A stretch of 61,618 nucleotides of DNA from an uncultured Bacteroidales bacterium (GTDB taxonomy: Bacteria; Bacteroidota; Bacteroidia; Bacteroidales; Marinilabiliaceae), in assembly GCA_937892255.1 (NCBI GenBank), contig CALAUL010000069.1, positions 1 through 61,618 of the forward strand. The letters are read 5' to 3'. The translations under genes were made by a program, and so were the position numbers. The notes below the pieces were generated by a model. The model saw only the letters and a list, made by a program, of their open reading frames with translations, searched no databases and was not told the DNA's origin. This document shows positions 26,701 to 36,400 of the stretch, piece after piece. Every line of letters starts with the position of its first letter. The stretch's first letter is position 1.

Positions 26701-29224
26701 TTCAGAGCTTTCATTCATTGGCTCGGCAAATATCGTCCACCCGACAATAGCCATCAAACACCGATACCTCGAGAACTACACCACACCATCTGCCGAAGAG
26801 ATATTACAGGCATTGGTAAAATACGATAGGCCTGAACTCGAAGCTATGCCCTTCGAAGCAGGCGCAGGCATGAAGGGAATACAACTTCATTCGACGAGAA
26901 AACTGGGCTTAGCTCGAAACATGGTAACAATGGACGCTATTGAAGAAGAGGCTATGCCACAAGCAGAAGAGCATAGTGAACCACTGGAAGAGACATCTAT
27001 AAGCAACATTGATGTGCGCAACGACTTCCGCGAGACAGTCTTTTTCATGCCTGCACTGATGCCCGATAGTAGCGGTGAATACACCATAGACTTCGACATG
27101 CCCGACAACCTCACCACATACAGATTGCGTCTGTTGGCACACGACGCCACACTTCGCAACGGCTACAAAGAGGAACTACTCACTGTACGAAAAGAGCTGA
27201 CAGTGAAAGGAGGTGTACCTCGCTTCATCAGAGAAAACGACGAAGTAGAAGTGACAGCCGAAGTACGTGCCAACAACCCCGAAATACACGAAGTGCAATG
27301 TCTTATGATGGTACACGACACTTTGACAGGAGAACTCGTCGACATGCACCCTATACACACTCTCACCTTCGACTCTCTACAACGCACATCAACGACGAAA
27401 TGGCGTCTGTTGGGAATAAGAGGCGTCGACGCACTAAAGGTTACGATAGTGGCACGCTGTGCTACACATACCGATGGCGAAGTTAGCATTGTCAAAGTAC
27501 TACCCTCGACAATAGAGGTGGAAGAAAGCTATCCGTTCGTACTCTTCGAAAAGGGACAACACACCATAGCAGCACCTACCGACAATGTCGAACACGTACA
27601 GCAATGGCGTTTCAACTACACCTCCAACACATTCATGGAGGCTCTCAAAGCATTGCCACATCTCGACAACGAGAGATACCCATCTGCCGACACCTACTTA
27701 GGACGAGTGGAGACAAACGCCATAGCGTCATTCATACGTACACGTCTTGATGTCAACAAGGCCATAAAAGCACTGCGCAACGACAGCACTCTAAATTCTA
27801 CACCGCTTAAAGGAACATTCTACGATAAAAGGAACAAAGAGATAGAACGTCATGTGCAAAAGGTCATCGGAATGCTCAGCAACGACAACGCCACACGCGA
27901 ATGCAACAAGGCTCTCCGTAAACTATCGTCACTCCAAAAGAACAACGGTGGCATAGCATGGTGCAAAGGCATGGAAGAGAGCGAATTTATGACAGCAAGC
28001 GTCGTTGAGATGTTAGGCTGGCTGGTACGCTACGGCATGATAGACGGAGGCGACATCACGGTGAGCAAGATATGCCACAAAGCCACACGATACATCGACA
28101 ATCGTCTGACAGAAGAACTCAACAAAGCAAAAGAAGGCAACAATATCATGTCAAACTACTCAATGCTCTACATGGCATACGCACGTAGCTATGTCGACAA
28201 CAAAATGCCACAAACTGTAAAAGACTCACTATTATCCCTAACAAAAGATTGGCGCAAACTCGATATTCAGAAAAGAGTGATGCTCGCTACACTCATGTGG
28301 CGCAACAACAAACAAGATATAGCACGTACCATGCTCCGCTCTATAAGTCAAAACCTTGTAGTGAAAGACGAAGTGGCATACCTCAGTCTGCAAGGTGTAT
28401 CGTGGTGGGACAACAACATATATATACAGTCAATGCTCGCTCAACTCATGAAAGAAGCGACTCCCGACGATGACAACAGTCGACGTCTTATCAACTGGCT
28501 TATGATGCAGAAACGCACCGAACATTGGGGCAACACACAGTCTACATCTCGTGCCGTGATGTCGCTTATAACAGCTTCGTCTGACAACAGCTCTACAGAC
28601 AACATCTCTGTCGGTGGCAAAGAGTACTCTCTAAGCGTTGAAGTACCTTCAATGACAACACTACTGACATCATCGTCAGCCGAAAACAACATGACAGCCA
28701 CCATTAACAAAGATGCTCAAATGCCATCATGGGGCAGCTGGACAAGCTACTCACATACTCCTATCGACGTCCTCACTCAACACAACACCGACGAGATGTC
28801 AATAAAACGAGATATATTGATAGAACGCAATGGCACATACCTACCTCTCAACGGACAACAGCCCAAAGTAGGTGACAAGTTGAAGATACAAATAACAATA
28901 AAGTGCAACGTTGCAATGGATTATGTCAGGATTACAGACTACAGACCTTCAGCATTAGAACCGACAGACCAGATATCAAGCTACCGCTGGCGTCTTGGCA
29001 GAGGGATGTTCATGACACCTCATTTCTACTCCCCATCTGACACTGATGTGACATTCCTCTGTCAACACCTTAGCCGAGGAGAACACACATTCAGCTATGA
29101 GACATACGTAACCAACGAAGGAACAATGGCTGGTGGCTATGCCGAAGCTGAATGTTTATACTGTCGCGATTTCAGCATACACAGCGAAGGAAAAAGACTA
29201 TCGACATTGGCTGTAGAGAGATAA
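23705..29224 (+). CDS. Alpha-2-macroglobulin family protein without thioester
   Basis: A very large exported protein of 1839 aa from the ATG at 23705; an in-frame ATG 33 bp upstream is excluded by the promoter. The signal peptide RRTIIILLVALSSLTCIFA may be type I or lipoprotein-like (SLTC is a poor lipobox). MG-type beta domains fill about 300-1000. The diagnostic A2M block 'ETVFFMPALMPDSSGEYTIDF' occurs near 1110-1140, followed by an alpha-helical TED-like domain. The thioester motif CxEQ is missing: the equivalent place reads YPSADTYLGRVETN. Family members trap or shield against proteases in the periplasm; without the thioester it would act non-covalently. No penicillin-binding protein 1C partner gene is adjacent. 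Confidence 0.87.
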   Translation: MRRTIIILLVALSSLTCIFATNLIKTVDDMKELSDTQLHSIIEELYKKDLPADAIPYLKEAERRAELQHDTKSMLKWLNYENSFSYGGGRREAFEECLNELMHRAWSPLRQMLYLNYGHFMSDDMSYNDYLTEKVFDNGDKRLTALPASEVTDTSEFVISLKICDYMAIKLYYDGRLDYEVWRVWYDMVRTSGNRESEALAVSIALLSDYNECKADTSHSMERLNTLCSTAASRILYELVDTKMCIDTISYDEGVSTQQQIVSDNALIDKACAFYSRLTSDYKGSMLAKLAQEELNKINEKGAVLSVEKKSLPDRAIPIAIRHRNVESLTLTIRRATDKTCVASEEVHLPVAHNKLHITTTYHEITPLPLGVYIIECSIGDKIFDSKVLTVSQLNVSRLSTGNKRCCLYVTDALTGMAVEGATFSYKGSKSVIATTDSHGLATIDNISKPFDNTLVVRKGNDMLSLQHTSYRYSNSNYNKLYPGALIVCDRNIYRPGQRLYFKVYGYYNSHMQSKCMKEGTTLRVRLTSTDGKEIYDKELSLNSFGTAHDSIPLSDDIQKGHASFSVMLDNEHLAYHNVNISEYKRTNNSITIKPFEGLYVCGDTLNIEGVSLSADSTPVANAVVKWHATLQSIQSKNMEVQHLQGTTYTDNNGIFTFDTPTPKSEYTNINVGIDITDVKGETTEENLYLHLTDVAYEVKVSAKGNFSKGEKVTLSLSSVNFDDVEHISDVDIQIYDKRREVPYKASMDFDYYIRSIDNSTVSNTIVDIRSDKDKISDYKLIRIVAPQHYTIGKESIVTIDKELPEGHYEALVTYTTPDGIKREARTSFDILPTTDKCCYINDPLVLQTPDKVIAGEPFCLSVGTGLESAEIHVVVVCNKNIIAHKVLTAKSQLCKLTFNVEQDDILPTLKDIAVVAFTTRDNKTYTKHDYIDIVHPSKSLDVQLATWRNTSSPKAHEQWKVRIANDTLTELLATMYDTRLDMLIGKMWRPRFNNMTLRSELSFIGSANIVHPTIAIKHRYLENYTTPSAEEILQALVKYDRPELEAMPFEAGAGMKGIQLHSTRKLGLARNMVTMDAIEEEAMPQAEEHSEPLEETSISNIDVRNDFRETVFFMPALMPDSSGEYTIDFDMPDNLTTYRLRLLAHDATLRNGYKEELLTVRKELTVKGGVPRFIRENDEVEVTAEVRANNPEIHEVQCLMMVHDTLTGELVDMHPIHTLTFDSLQRTSTTKWRLLGIRGVDALKVTIVARCATHTDGEVSIVKVLPSTIEVEESYPFVLFEKGQHTIAAPTDNVEHVQQWRFNYTSNTFMEALKALPHLDNERYPSADTYLGRVETNAIASFIRTRLDVNKAIKALRNDSTLNSTPLKGTFYDKRNKEIERHVQKVIGMLSNDNATRECNKALRKLSSLQKNNGGIAWCKGMEESEFMTASVVEMLGWLVRYGMIDGGDITVSKICHKATRYIDNRLTEELNKAKEGNNIMSNYSMLYMAYARSYVDNKMPQTVKDSLLSLTKDWRKLDIQKRVMLATLMWRNNKQDIARTMLRSISQNLVVKDEVAYLSLQGVSWWDNNIYIQSMLAQLMKEATPDDDNSRRLINWLMMQKRTEHWGNTQSTSRAVMSLITASSDNSSTDNISVGGKEYSLSVEVPSMTTLLTSSSAENNMTATINKDAQMPSWGSWTSYSHTPIDVLTQHNTDEMSIKRDILIERNGTYLPLNGQQPKVGDKLKIQITIKCNVAMDYVRITDYRPSALEPTDQISSYRWRLGRGMFMTPHFYSPSDTDVTFLCQHLSRGEHTFSYETYVTNEGTMAGGYAEAECLYCRDFSIHSEGKRLSTLAVER

Positions 29225-29310
29225 AAAGAGTCCGACAAACAGAGATTGGTAGCTTAGTCATTGCGCCGTTGAACGTCTACAAATATCTAACAAAAGACAT
29301 AATAGACATA

Positions 29311-29345
29311 AAAAAGAGAGAAGATTCGTAACGAATCTTCTCTTT
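29311..29345. terminator. Terminator of rnpB, possibly shared with the A2M gene
   Basis: A 12-bp perfect stem (29317-29328 with 29332-29343) with a 3-nt loop. On the minus strand it is followed by TTTTT (29315-29311), a good rnpB terminator. On the plus strand the U-tract is TTTATA, weaker. Confidence 0.85.
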
Positions 29346-29346
29346 A

Positions 29347-29718
29347 TAATATCAGTAAGTCTATAAGCCGAGTTCTGTACACGTCAGAGACATGTGTCTA
29401 TCATTTATCTTGGAGCGGAGTCACCTCCGACCTCAATCGACCTACCCCTTCCGACCATTTCTGACACAGCGAGCAACCGTGAAGCCATAAGGCAATCGAA
29501 ATATACATGGTCTTTCAATCCATCAGACATACAGCTATCATTATCACTAACGACACTGGTGAGCTCTTACCTCGCCTTTTCACCCTTACCCTTATAGGGC
29601 GGTTATTTTCTGTTATGTTACTATCCCCTCACGAAGATCTTCCCGTTAGGAAGCATGGTGCTCTGCATTGCCCGGACTTTCCTCTTTAAAAAGCGATAGA
29701 CCGACCTACTGCATATCT
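29347..29718 (-). ncRNA. rnpB: RNase P RNA (bacterial type A)
   Basis: The catalytic RNA that trims tRNA 5' ends. On the minus strand the universal 5' motif GAGGAAAGTCCGGGC (CR-I) lies near 29685-29670. The CR-II-like AGAAAATAACCGCC follows, and the 3' motif ACAGAACTCGGCTTATAG (CR-V) lies near 29378-29361, preceded by GATAAATGATAGAC as in E. coli. P1 is formed by GCAGTAGGTC at the 5' end pairing with GACTTACTG at the 3' end, which sets the ends used here to within about 15 nt. Length of about 370 nt is normal. It lies directly after the SPOR-repeat gene and before a strong terminator. Confidence 0.95.
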
Positions 29719-29765
29719 TTATTCTTGCCGTCAGTCCGAAACACTAAACGAACAACGTTTACTTC

Positions 29766-30392
29766 TTACTCAATAAGAAACGGCTCGTATAAATCATACT
29801 CTACAATGAACGCCTTGGCATATCCCAAACTACGTATCTTTGCAAGTACAACCTCTATCTCACTACCCTTGTAAGGCTTTGTTGTGTATCGGTAAATCTT
29901 GTCGTTCATGCGATACTCGTATACATCATCAACATTCTCGAAAAATGACAGATACACAGGATAACGGAAAGCACTCATCTGCACAACATAATCCTTGTTA
30001 GGCAGGATAACCAACTTGGAGTTACGACTTGATGAAAAATGTCCACTATTTACCGAATACTTCTGTGTATTAACCACAAAAGACTCGGAATAACCCTTAG
30101 AACGTATCTCTGCCAATTGAGCATTAGCTTCAGAGAACGAATTATAACTACCTACACAATAACGAACGTAACCATCATTACACGGATACTCCTTAACTTC
30201 ATCAAGGTTCTGAAAGAAGCTTGCATCAGAAGGTGGCAACTTAAGAGCCAAGATCTGAATAGAATAATACGGTGCCGATGGCTCATCTATAGTTACAATC
30301 TGCTTGCTAGTTCTCAACTTAGACAATTTGTCCTGACCAAGAGCTACAAACTGCACACTCAATACGATTGATAATAGAACTAAATACTTCAT
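29766..30392 (-). CDS. Exported protein with two SPOR-like repeats
   Basis: A 208-aa protein with signal peptide residues 1-20 (ends VALGQ). The mature part is an internal duplication: residues 42-107 and 134-199 align over 'Y.IQ..A....P....FF.N.D.V.EY..ND...RY....Y....EA...LA.IRS.GY..AF.V'. Each half has the beta-alpha-beta pattern and terminal GY..AFV strand of SPOR domains, which bind denuded peptidoglycan; the match is to pattern, not to an exact profile. The start lies 15 bp after the stop of the PorE-like gene, so both are one operon. In context it is likely an accessory, peptidoglycan-binding part of the adhesin-export module. No established name is claimed. Confidence 0.75.
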   Translation of the reverse strand: MKYLVLLSIVLSVQFVALGQDKLSKLRTSKQIVTIDEPSAPYYSIQILALKLPPSDASFFQNLDEVKEYPCNDGYVRYCVGSYNSFSEANAQLAEIRSKGYSESFVVNTQKYSVNSGHFSSSRNSKLVILPNKDYVVQMSAFRYPVYLSFFENVDDVYEYRMNDKIYRYTTKPYKGSEIEVVLAKIRSLGYAKAFIVEYDLYEPFLIE

Positions 30393-30407
30393 TTCTTTAT
30401 CTATAAT

Positions 30408-32480
30408 TTACTTTCTTAGATTCCACACTACAACTTCGACGCGACGATTCTCCGCATGCTGAGCCTTATCGCAATAACGACCACGATAACAACGGTTCTT
30501 TAGATAACGTTCGCCATATCCTCGACATATCATCTGCTCCGGATTAACACCCTTAGACACGATATATTCCTTAGCCTTCTCAGCCATCTTTGTCGACACG
30601 TTCAAGTTGCCATATCTATTGCCCTTAGCCTCTGTATGACCATTCAACTTAACAACGATATTTGGATTAGCCAAGAGATATGCTGCCAACTTATCAAGAG
30701 TCTCACGAGCCTCTGCATCAAAGTCATCAGTATATAGCACATACATACCCGATATGTCATCAAGAACACTATCATTGAAGATAGGAGTCAAAGCAATACC
30801 CTCCTTAGATAGAGCGTCTAACTCTGAGAGTGAAGCTAAGAATGTCTTTTCATTAAAACCTTCTTTCTTGACTGTAACACTGAAGTCAACATCATCATTG
30901 GCATATTTAGCAGGTATGTTTAACAATACCTGACCATTGGCATCAGAACGTCCACTAATAATAACCTCCCCTGTAGAGCCATCTGAAAGAACAAACTCAG
31001 CATTGTCTATTTTAGAATTGTCATATGTACTTGTTATGATAGTCTTGAACAAATGAGGCTTAACCTCTTCAACGACAGGAGCTGGTTCTGGTTCAGGCTC
31101 TGGTGTCGGTTCTGGTTCAGGTGTAACAATATCTTCAAGGCCAAAGACTAAGACATCAGCACCAATGACAGGCGGCATCTCAACATTAGCTGGCGAAGAC
31201 TCCTCCTCACTTGACTTAAACACATGGTTGATAACATCAGCACCACCCGAACCAAGTTTGTTAGAAGAGATAAAACCTTTATCTGGATCGGTCTCATCTA
31301 TCACATAACAGAAGTCATCTTTGAATGAGTTAAGTGGTTGCATGACATTACGTACATTTTGCCATGTACCATCTATGTATTCAGCAACAAAGATATCCAA
31401 ACCACCAAAACCTGGATGTCCGTCAGAACTAAAGTATAGTTTGTTATCACGACTAATAACCGGATACACCTCATCGCCAAAAGTATTAATAGCACTGCCG
31501 AGGTTCTTTACTGGACCAAAAGAATTTGCTCCTTTACGCTCACAATAGTAAATATCTTTCTCTCCATATCCATCATCATCACGATTAGAAACAAAGAATA
31601 AGTACTTATCATCCGGAGAAACCGCAGGATGAGCACAGTCAAAATTGTTACTATTGAAAGAACATTCACGCTCATTAACCCAATCGTTACCATCAAACTC
31701 AACAACGAAAATCTTTATTCTACTCACCTCTTCTCCATCATCTTCCACAAAGATAGACTTAGTAAAGTACATATACTTAAAGTCACTCGTAAAAGCAATA
31801 GCACCTACATGATATGGACTAAGAAGATTTTGAGAGAAGATACGTTGTGTCCCCTCCTTTGGCAAACGGTTTTCATCTAAGTCAGAAATATAAAGATTCA
31901 ATACTGGTTTACCATTCTTGTCTAAGTTAGTATTGCCATCTGGAGAAGACGAATAAACGACATAGTCACGCTTGTAATACTGCACACCAAAAGACTGACC
32001 CTGAGAAGCTAATGTCCATTCAGGGTTACACTTAAGAGGTCCGTATGTCTGATTATTCAAAGCCCATTTACAAGAGCGAATGCCTTCGTTAATCTGATAT
32101 GAATTAACGCCAATAGACATCTGTTGCAACTTCGATTTCTCAAACCATGATATGGCGTCTTCGTACGCACCGTTCTGCTGTTGAGCCTTGGCATAATAAT
32201 AGACATCAACACCAGTGAGGTTATTTGACAACTCAGCATACAACTCCCAAGCCTTAGTGACGTCATTAATATTATAATAACATCTCGCTTGAATAAGTCT
32301 ATCCTCAAGAGTCAATGTTGCACCCAACTCTTCTGCTTGACTATACATATCAAGAGCAAGAAACCATTCTTCTTCTTCATAGAAATTACGAGCTTTCTTT
32401 AGCTCTTTCTTCTGAGCAACTGCCTCTGCACCATAGAATAGAGTGCTTAGCATAACGACAAGAGTAAGTATATACTTCAT
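30408..32480 (-). CDS. PorE-like TPR / beta-propeller / CRD / OmpA protein
   Basis: A 690-aa exported protein. Order of parts: signal peptide (1-22), TPR-like helices (about 24-140), PD40-type beta-propeller (about 150-425, with 'AHPAVSPDDKYLFFVSNR' and 'YPVISRDNKLYFSSDGHPG'), a Pro-Glu linker (453-468), a carboxypeptidase-regulatory-like domain (about 478-560) and an OmpA C-terminal domain (about 580-690, ending AENRRVEVVVW). This is the exact domain order of P. gingivalis PorE, a T9SS component thought to tie the outer-membrane apparatus to peptidoglycan. Similar OmpA proteins also accompany sprB/sprF-type loci, so it may be a cargo-dedicated paralogue. It has its own promoter. Confidence 0.88.
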   Translation of the reverse strand: MKYILTLVVMLSTLFYGAEAVAQKKELKKARNFYEEEEWFLALDMYSQAEELGATLTLEDRLIQARCYYNINDVTKAWELYAELSNNLTGVDVYYYAKAQQQNGAYEDAISWFEKSKLQQMSIGVNSYQINEGIRSCKWALNNQTYGPLKCNPEWTLASQGQSFGVQYYKRDYVVYSSSPDGNTNLDKNGKPVLNLYISDLDENRLPKEGTQRIFSQNLLSPYHVGAIAFTSDFKYMYFTKSIFVEDDGEEVSRIKIFVVEFDGNDWVNERECSFNSNNFDCAHPAVSPDDKYLFFVSNRDDDGYGEKDIYYCERKGANSFGPVKNLGSAINTFGDEVYPVISRDNKLYFSSDGHPGFGGLDIFVAEYIDGTWQNVRNVMQPLNSFKDDFCYVIDETDPDKGFISSNKLGSGGADVINHVFKSSEEESSPANVEMPPVIGADVLVFGLEDIVTPEPEPTPEPEPEPAPVVEEVKPHLFKTIITSTYDNSKIDNAEFVLSDGSTGEVIISGRSDANGQVLLNIPAKYANDDVDFSVTVKKEGFNEKTFLASLSELDALSKEGIALTPIFNDSVLDDISGMYVLYTDDFDAEARETLDKLAAYLLANPNIVVKLNGHTEAKGNRYGNLNVSTKMAEKAKEYIVSKGVNPEQMICRGYGERYLKNRCYRGRYCDKAQHAENRRVEVVVWNLRK

Positions 32481-32511
32481 AACTATCGACAGATTTCTAT
32501 TTAATTTGCGT

Positions 32512-32519
32512 CAAATATA
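32512..32519 (-). promoter_or_regulatory. -7 promoter element of the PorE-like gene
   Basis: Reverse strand reads TATATTTG, 31 bp before the ATG at 32480, within the 50-bp gap after the PorP-like gene. It gives the PorE-SPOR pair independent expression besides readthrough. Confidence 0.6.
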
Positions 32520-32530
32520 CAATTATTTTA

Positions 32531-33466
32531 TTAAAAATATCTAAACGAACGCATACCAGGACGACGTTTTGTTGAAAAATCGAACTGGACGCCTATCTCA
32601 TGAGAACCAAACTTAGCATATTTGCCAATAGAACTGATAGGATAATCAAACGAATACTTAACAGCCCATCGTCTGTCTATTTGATATTCACCAAAAAATA
32701 CTAAATCTGTAACTGTACGATATGAAAGTCCAACCCAAAGTTTCTCAATAAACTGTACACTACAAGATACATCCAACTGCAACGGAGCACCGGGAATAAT
32801 ACGAATCAATCCCGTAGGTTTAACCGATATATCGTCAATCTTAAATACATATCCACCATATATGTAAGTATGCAAGTCCTTAAAGGAAACAACATTCTTA
32901 ATTTCTTGTTTATTCGTATTTAACTTGTTTTGAAAGAAACGAGGAATACTCAAACCTACAAAGTAGTTCCTTGTATACAAGTAACCACCAAAACCAAAGT
33001 TAAAGCCGAACTTGCTAATACGACTTGCAAACAATGGGTCGCCATAATCAACACCATTAGCCTTTGTTCCATCGTAAACGACATTCTTAAAACCTAACTG
33101 CAAACCTAAAGCCAAAGTATGTTTCTTGTCTACTTTCAAACGATACGAAGCTGCTGCAAAGAACTCTAAATTATTAGTAAAGCCAATGTGGTCATTCGAC
33201 AATACAATACCCGCCCCAAGATTATCAACCGCATCTATAGGTCCATGAACGTTTAAAGCGCCTGTGTAGGGTGCGCCCTCCATTCCAATCCACTGGCTTC
33301 TGAATACAGCCAATCCACTTATAACATCACGTGTACCATTGTATGCTGGATTCAGAATACCTTGATTTGATATATAATGATTGTAGACAGCCTGGTCTTG
33401 TGCGTATCCAAATGTGGATACGCTAACCAATGCTATGAAGACTATATATCTTACAAATTTCTTCAT
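32531..33466 (-). CDS. PorP/SprF family T9SS outer-membrane protein
   Basis: A 311-aa protein with signal peptide (ends TFGYAQ) and the family signature right after it: 'YNHYISNQGILNPAYNG' and 'FRSQWIGMEGAPYT'. The rest alternates beta-strands typical of a 14-strand barrel and ends RPGMRSFRYF. In Flavobacterium johnsoniae SprF is required to secrete the adjacent giant adhesin SprB, and PorP-like proteins bind type B sorting domains at the translocon. Here it lies 33 bp downstream of just such a giant gene on the same strand, so it is most likely that gene's dedicated export partner. It is not necessarily the general PorP of this organism. Confidence 0.92.
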   Translation of the reverse strand: MKKFVRYIVFIALVSVSTFGYAQDQAVYNHYISNQGILNPAYNGTRDVISGLAVFRSQWIGMEGAPYTGALNVHGPIDAVDNLGAGIVLSNDHIGFTNNLEFFAAASYRLKVDKKHTLALGLQLGFKNVVYDGTKANGVDYGDPLFASRISKFGFNFGFGGYLYTRNYFVGLSIPRFFQNKLNTNKQEIKNVVSFKDLHTYIYGGYVFKIDDISVKPTGLIRIIPGAPLQLDVSCSVQFIEKLWVGLSYRTVTDLVFFGEYQIDRRWAVKYSFDYPISSIGKYAKFGSHEIGVQFDFSTKRRPGMRSFRYF

Positions 33467-33499
33467 ATATATTTACTTTATTATACTCAACTCAGTTTA

Positions 33500-36400
33500 T
33501 TAATGTCTCAATTCTATATAACCACTTAACTTCTTAGTATTATGGAAACCATTGTTATCAACAAGGGTTATAGTGTAAACATAGAAGTATGTTCCCGAAG
33601 GTAAATTCTCACCGACTGTCAACATATTAGATGTCTTTGATGTACCATCCCAGATAGTAACTGGATCAACAGGAGTCAAGCCTCCATAACAATCACCACC
33701 ATACTGTGTGCCTGATGAACGATATACCAATGTTCCCCATCTGTTGAATACCTCCAACTTAGATTCTGATTCAGAGAAGTTATATGGCAACAAAATCTTG
33801 AAGTCATCGTTAAATCCATCACCATTAGGAGATATTACATTTGGAATCAAGAATACCGTTGCTGAATCACCTGACTCTTGATTACCGCATAGGATTGTTA
33901 TCTTCGCCTCGTTAGAGATACGGACACTTGGCATCTTCTTATTATATATTCTGTATCTAAACACCTCTTGTCCAAAGAACGAAGGACGTTTAGCATATAC
34001 AAACATACCAGACATTCCATCAACTTTGTAATCCTGCGAGCCTGTGAAGTCATCAAATCCATAACGACCCCATGAGCCTGCCGGAACCTTAACAGTATCC
34101 GTATAGTTTTCTACCTTGAAGTAAGAGTAATGCTTTGTCTCAACTGAATCACAACCCTCGACGTAAGAAGGATGAATAATCATCGAATCTATACGAGTAC
34201 TTGTTGCTTCATCAAATCCTATAGAGTCAATTGTAAAATACTCGTAAGATGAGAATGCAAACACCGAATCACAGCCCTCAACAGGAGACTCGTATCTGAG
34301 AGTATCAAACACTGTAAATACAGAATCCTTCATTGTCGGCAACAATTCAAATACTATATTCGCTTTTGACTTAAGCTTTGAGTAACCACTACCCTTTTCG
34401 TAGTCTTCTGCATCTTCGTCTTCTACCTCTATATAAGTACCATCTGCTGCTTGATCTACCTTAGGTGCCCAAACAACATCTACCTTAGAACTCCAATCTA
34501 TAAACTTATGATTACCCTTATGAGGATAGTTTGGATACAACGACTGCTTAACGATAGATTGTTTTTTGTTCATGAAGAGATATACATCGTAAGCAACAAG
34601 CTGTTCTTCTACAAATTCGACACTACCTATCTCTGTCGCACAACCTGTAGAATCATTAGTTGCAATGATTGTATATATACCTTCACCCCAATCTTCAGGA
34701 GAAGAAGATATTGTCGCTTTGTTGAAACGAGCAATAACTGTTGTGTCATTTGGCATCTCTACAACCGTTGTATCTTCTTCAACTTCTGGTTCTTTATAGT
34801 TTATAATAGGACCGAACAACAAAGTCTGACCAGGTTTAGAAGCTTTCTGTATCTGAAGTTCTGTTTCTGTTTCTATATGATAGAGCGTGTAAGTAACACC
34901 CGGCTGAGCATCTTCAAGAATCATGTGTCCTGTATCAAGCAAACCATACTCCTCACTTATAGTAGTAGTGTCAATCTCCCACTCATCAATATTATTCTTG
35001 AATGTGTGAGCAAAGTATACCGTATTCAACTCCGTTACTGGAAGCGGATTTTCAACAACAACTACATGATTTGACTCTAATGTACAACCATCTTCGCTTT
35101 CAACGGTGACATAGTATTCGCCCGCCTTAGCATACGCCTTATAGTCCGTTGTAAATTCATCTCCCCAACCACTGAGCCACAATGTATCACGCGTTTCTCC
35201 AATCCAATAGTGAGGTATCTCCTGAATATCCATGAGTTCATCTTCAAAGTCACAAACTTTATACAGACGATAAACCTCACCCTTACGTGGCAACAAATAA
35301 GCCAAACGAACACCAACTTCACCCTCACAATACTCTGGATAATTGTTCTCTGCAATGAGAGGTGTTCCGTCTATCACACCATTGCTTACCTTGACAACAA
35401 GAGAATCTACATTGTTAAATGTACAACCCGTCTGAGTAACAACACTAAGAGTGATTGTCACTTTTCCATCTGTTGCATCAAATGAAGGTATCAATGTGTT
35501 ACTGATAAGATTTGACCTCTTATATTCAACACCATTGAAGAAGAAGTGATACTCCTTAATAGGTACATTCTGAATATCAGCAATGATAGAAGTAAAGGCT
35601 TCAGGACAAATTTCAGCAGTATCAGATGAAGTCCACTTCTCTCCTTCGATATACAAATCTAACGATGCCAACGGAGCTACTACATGATCAAAATCTAATG
35701 TAATCTCGTCCATTTCAATAGTACACATAGAACCCGTACTTGCTGTAAGTCTATAAGTAACTACACCATCACCATAGACATCAAAAGAAATCGGGTTTCC
35801 AGTTCCTATCGTATCTCCAACTAAAACTCCATTTTGATCATACAACGAGTAAGTAACACCATCTTGCGAACCATCCATGTATATAGTTGCCATGCCATCA
35901 CATGAAACATTGCCAGAAACATTGTATATATTAGCTTTATCTACTTCAAGAACTCGACGTGCTACAGAAACTACACACTTTCCATTGTACGATGCCTCAA
36001 GTTCATATACACCAGGCTTTGACGTATCATACTCAAAATTATGTTCAGAACCGTCTGCAAGATATGAATCTATCTCCAATCCCTCATATTTCCAGCTATA
36101 CAATGCACCTATAGACCAATCGAAATCTATCTCCGCTTGAACAACTCCAGCATATGAACAAATCTTAACAGAATCTTCGTATGTTGTAGCTGGAAGAATA
36201 GGAGAATAAATCTCAAGGTCTGAAACAAATACAGAATCTATAGTGACGTCACATGTACCATCATGCGTTGCTGTTACAAACAACTTATTGTATGTAGTTT
36301 CTACTACACCCGGCGTGAATGCAATAGAATAACCACTAAGACCAGATACTGTATCTATTGGAGTAATGGCATTGTTAATATCAACAACACTTAAGATATA

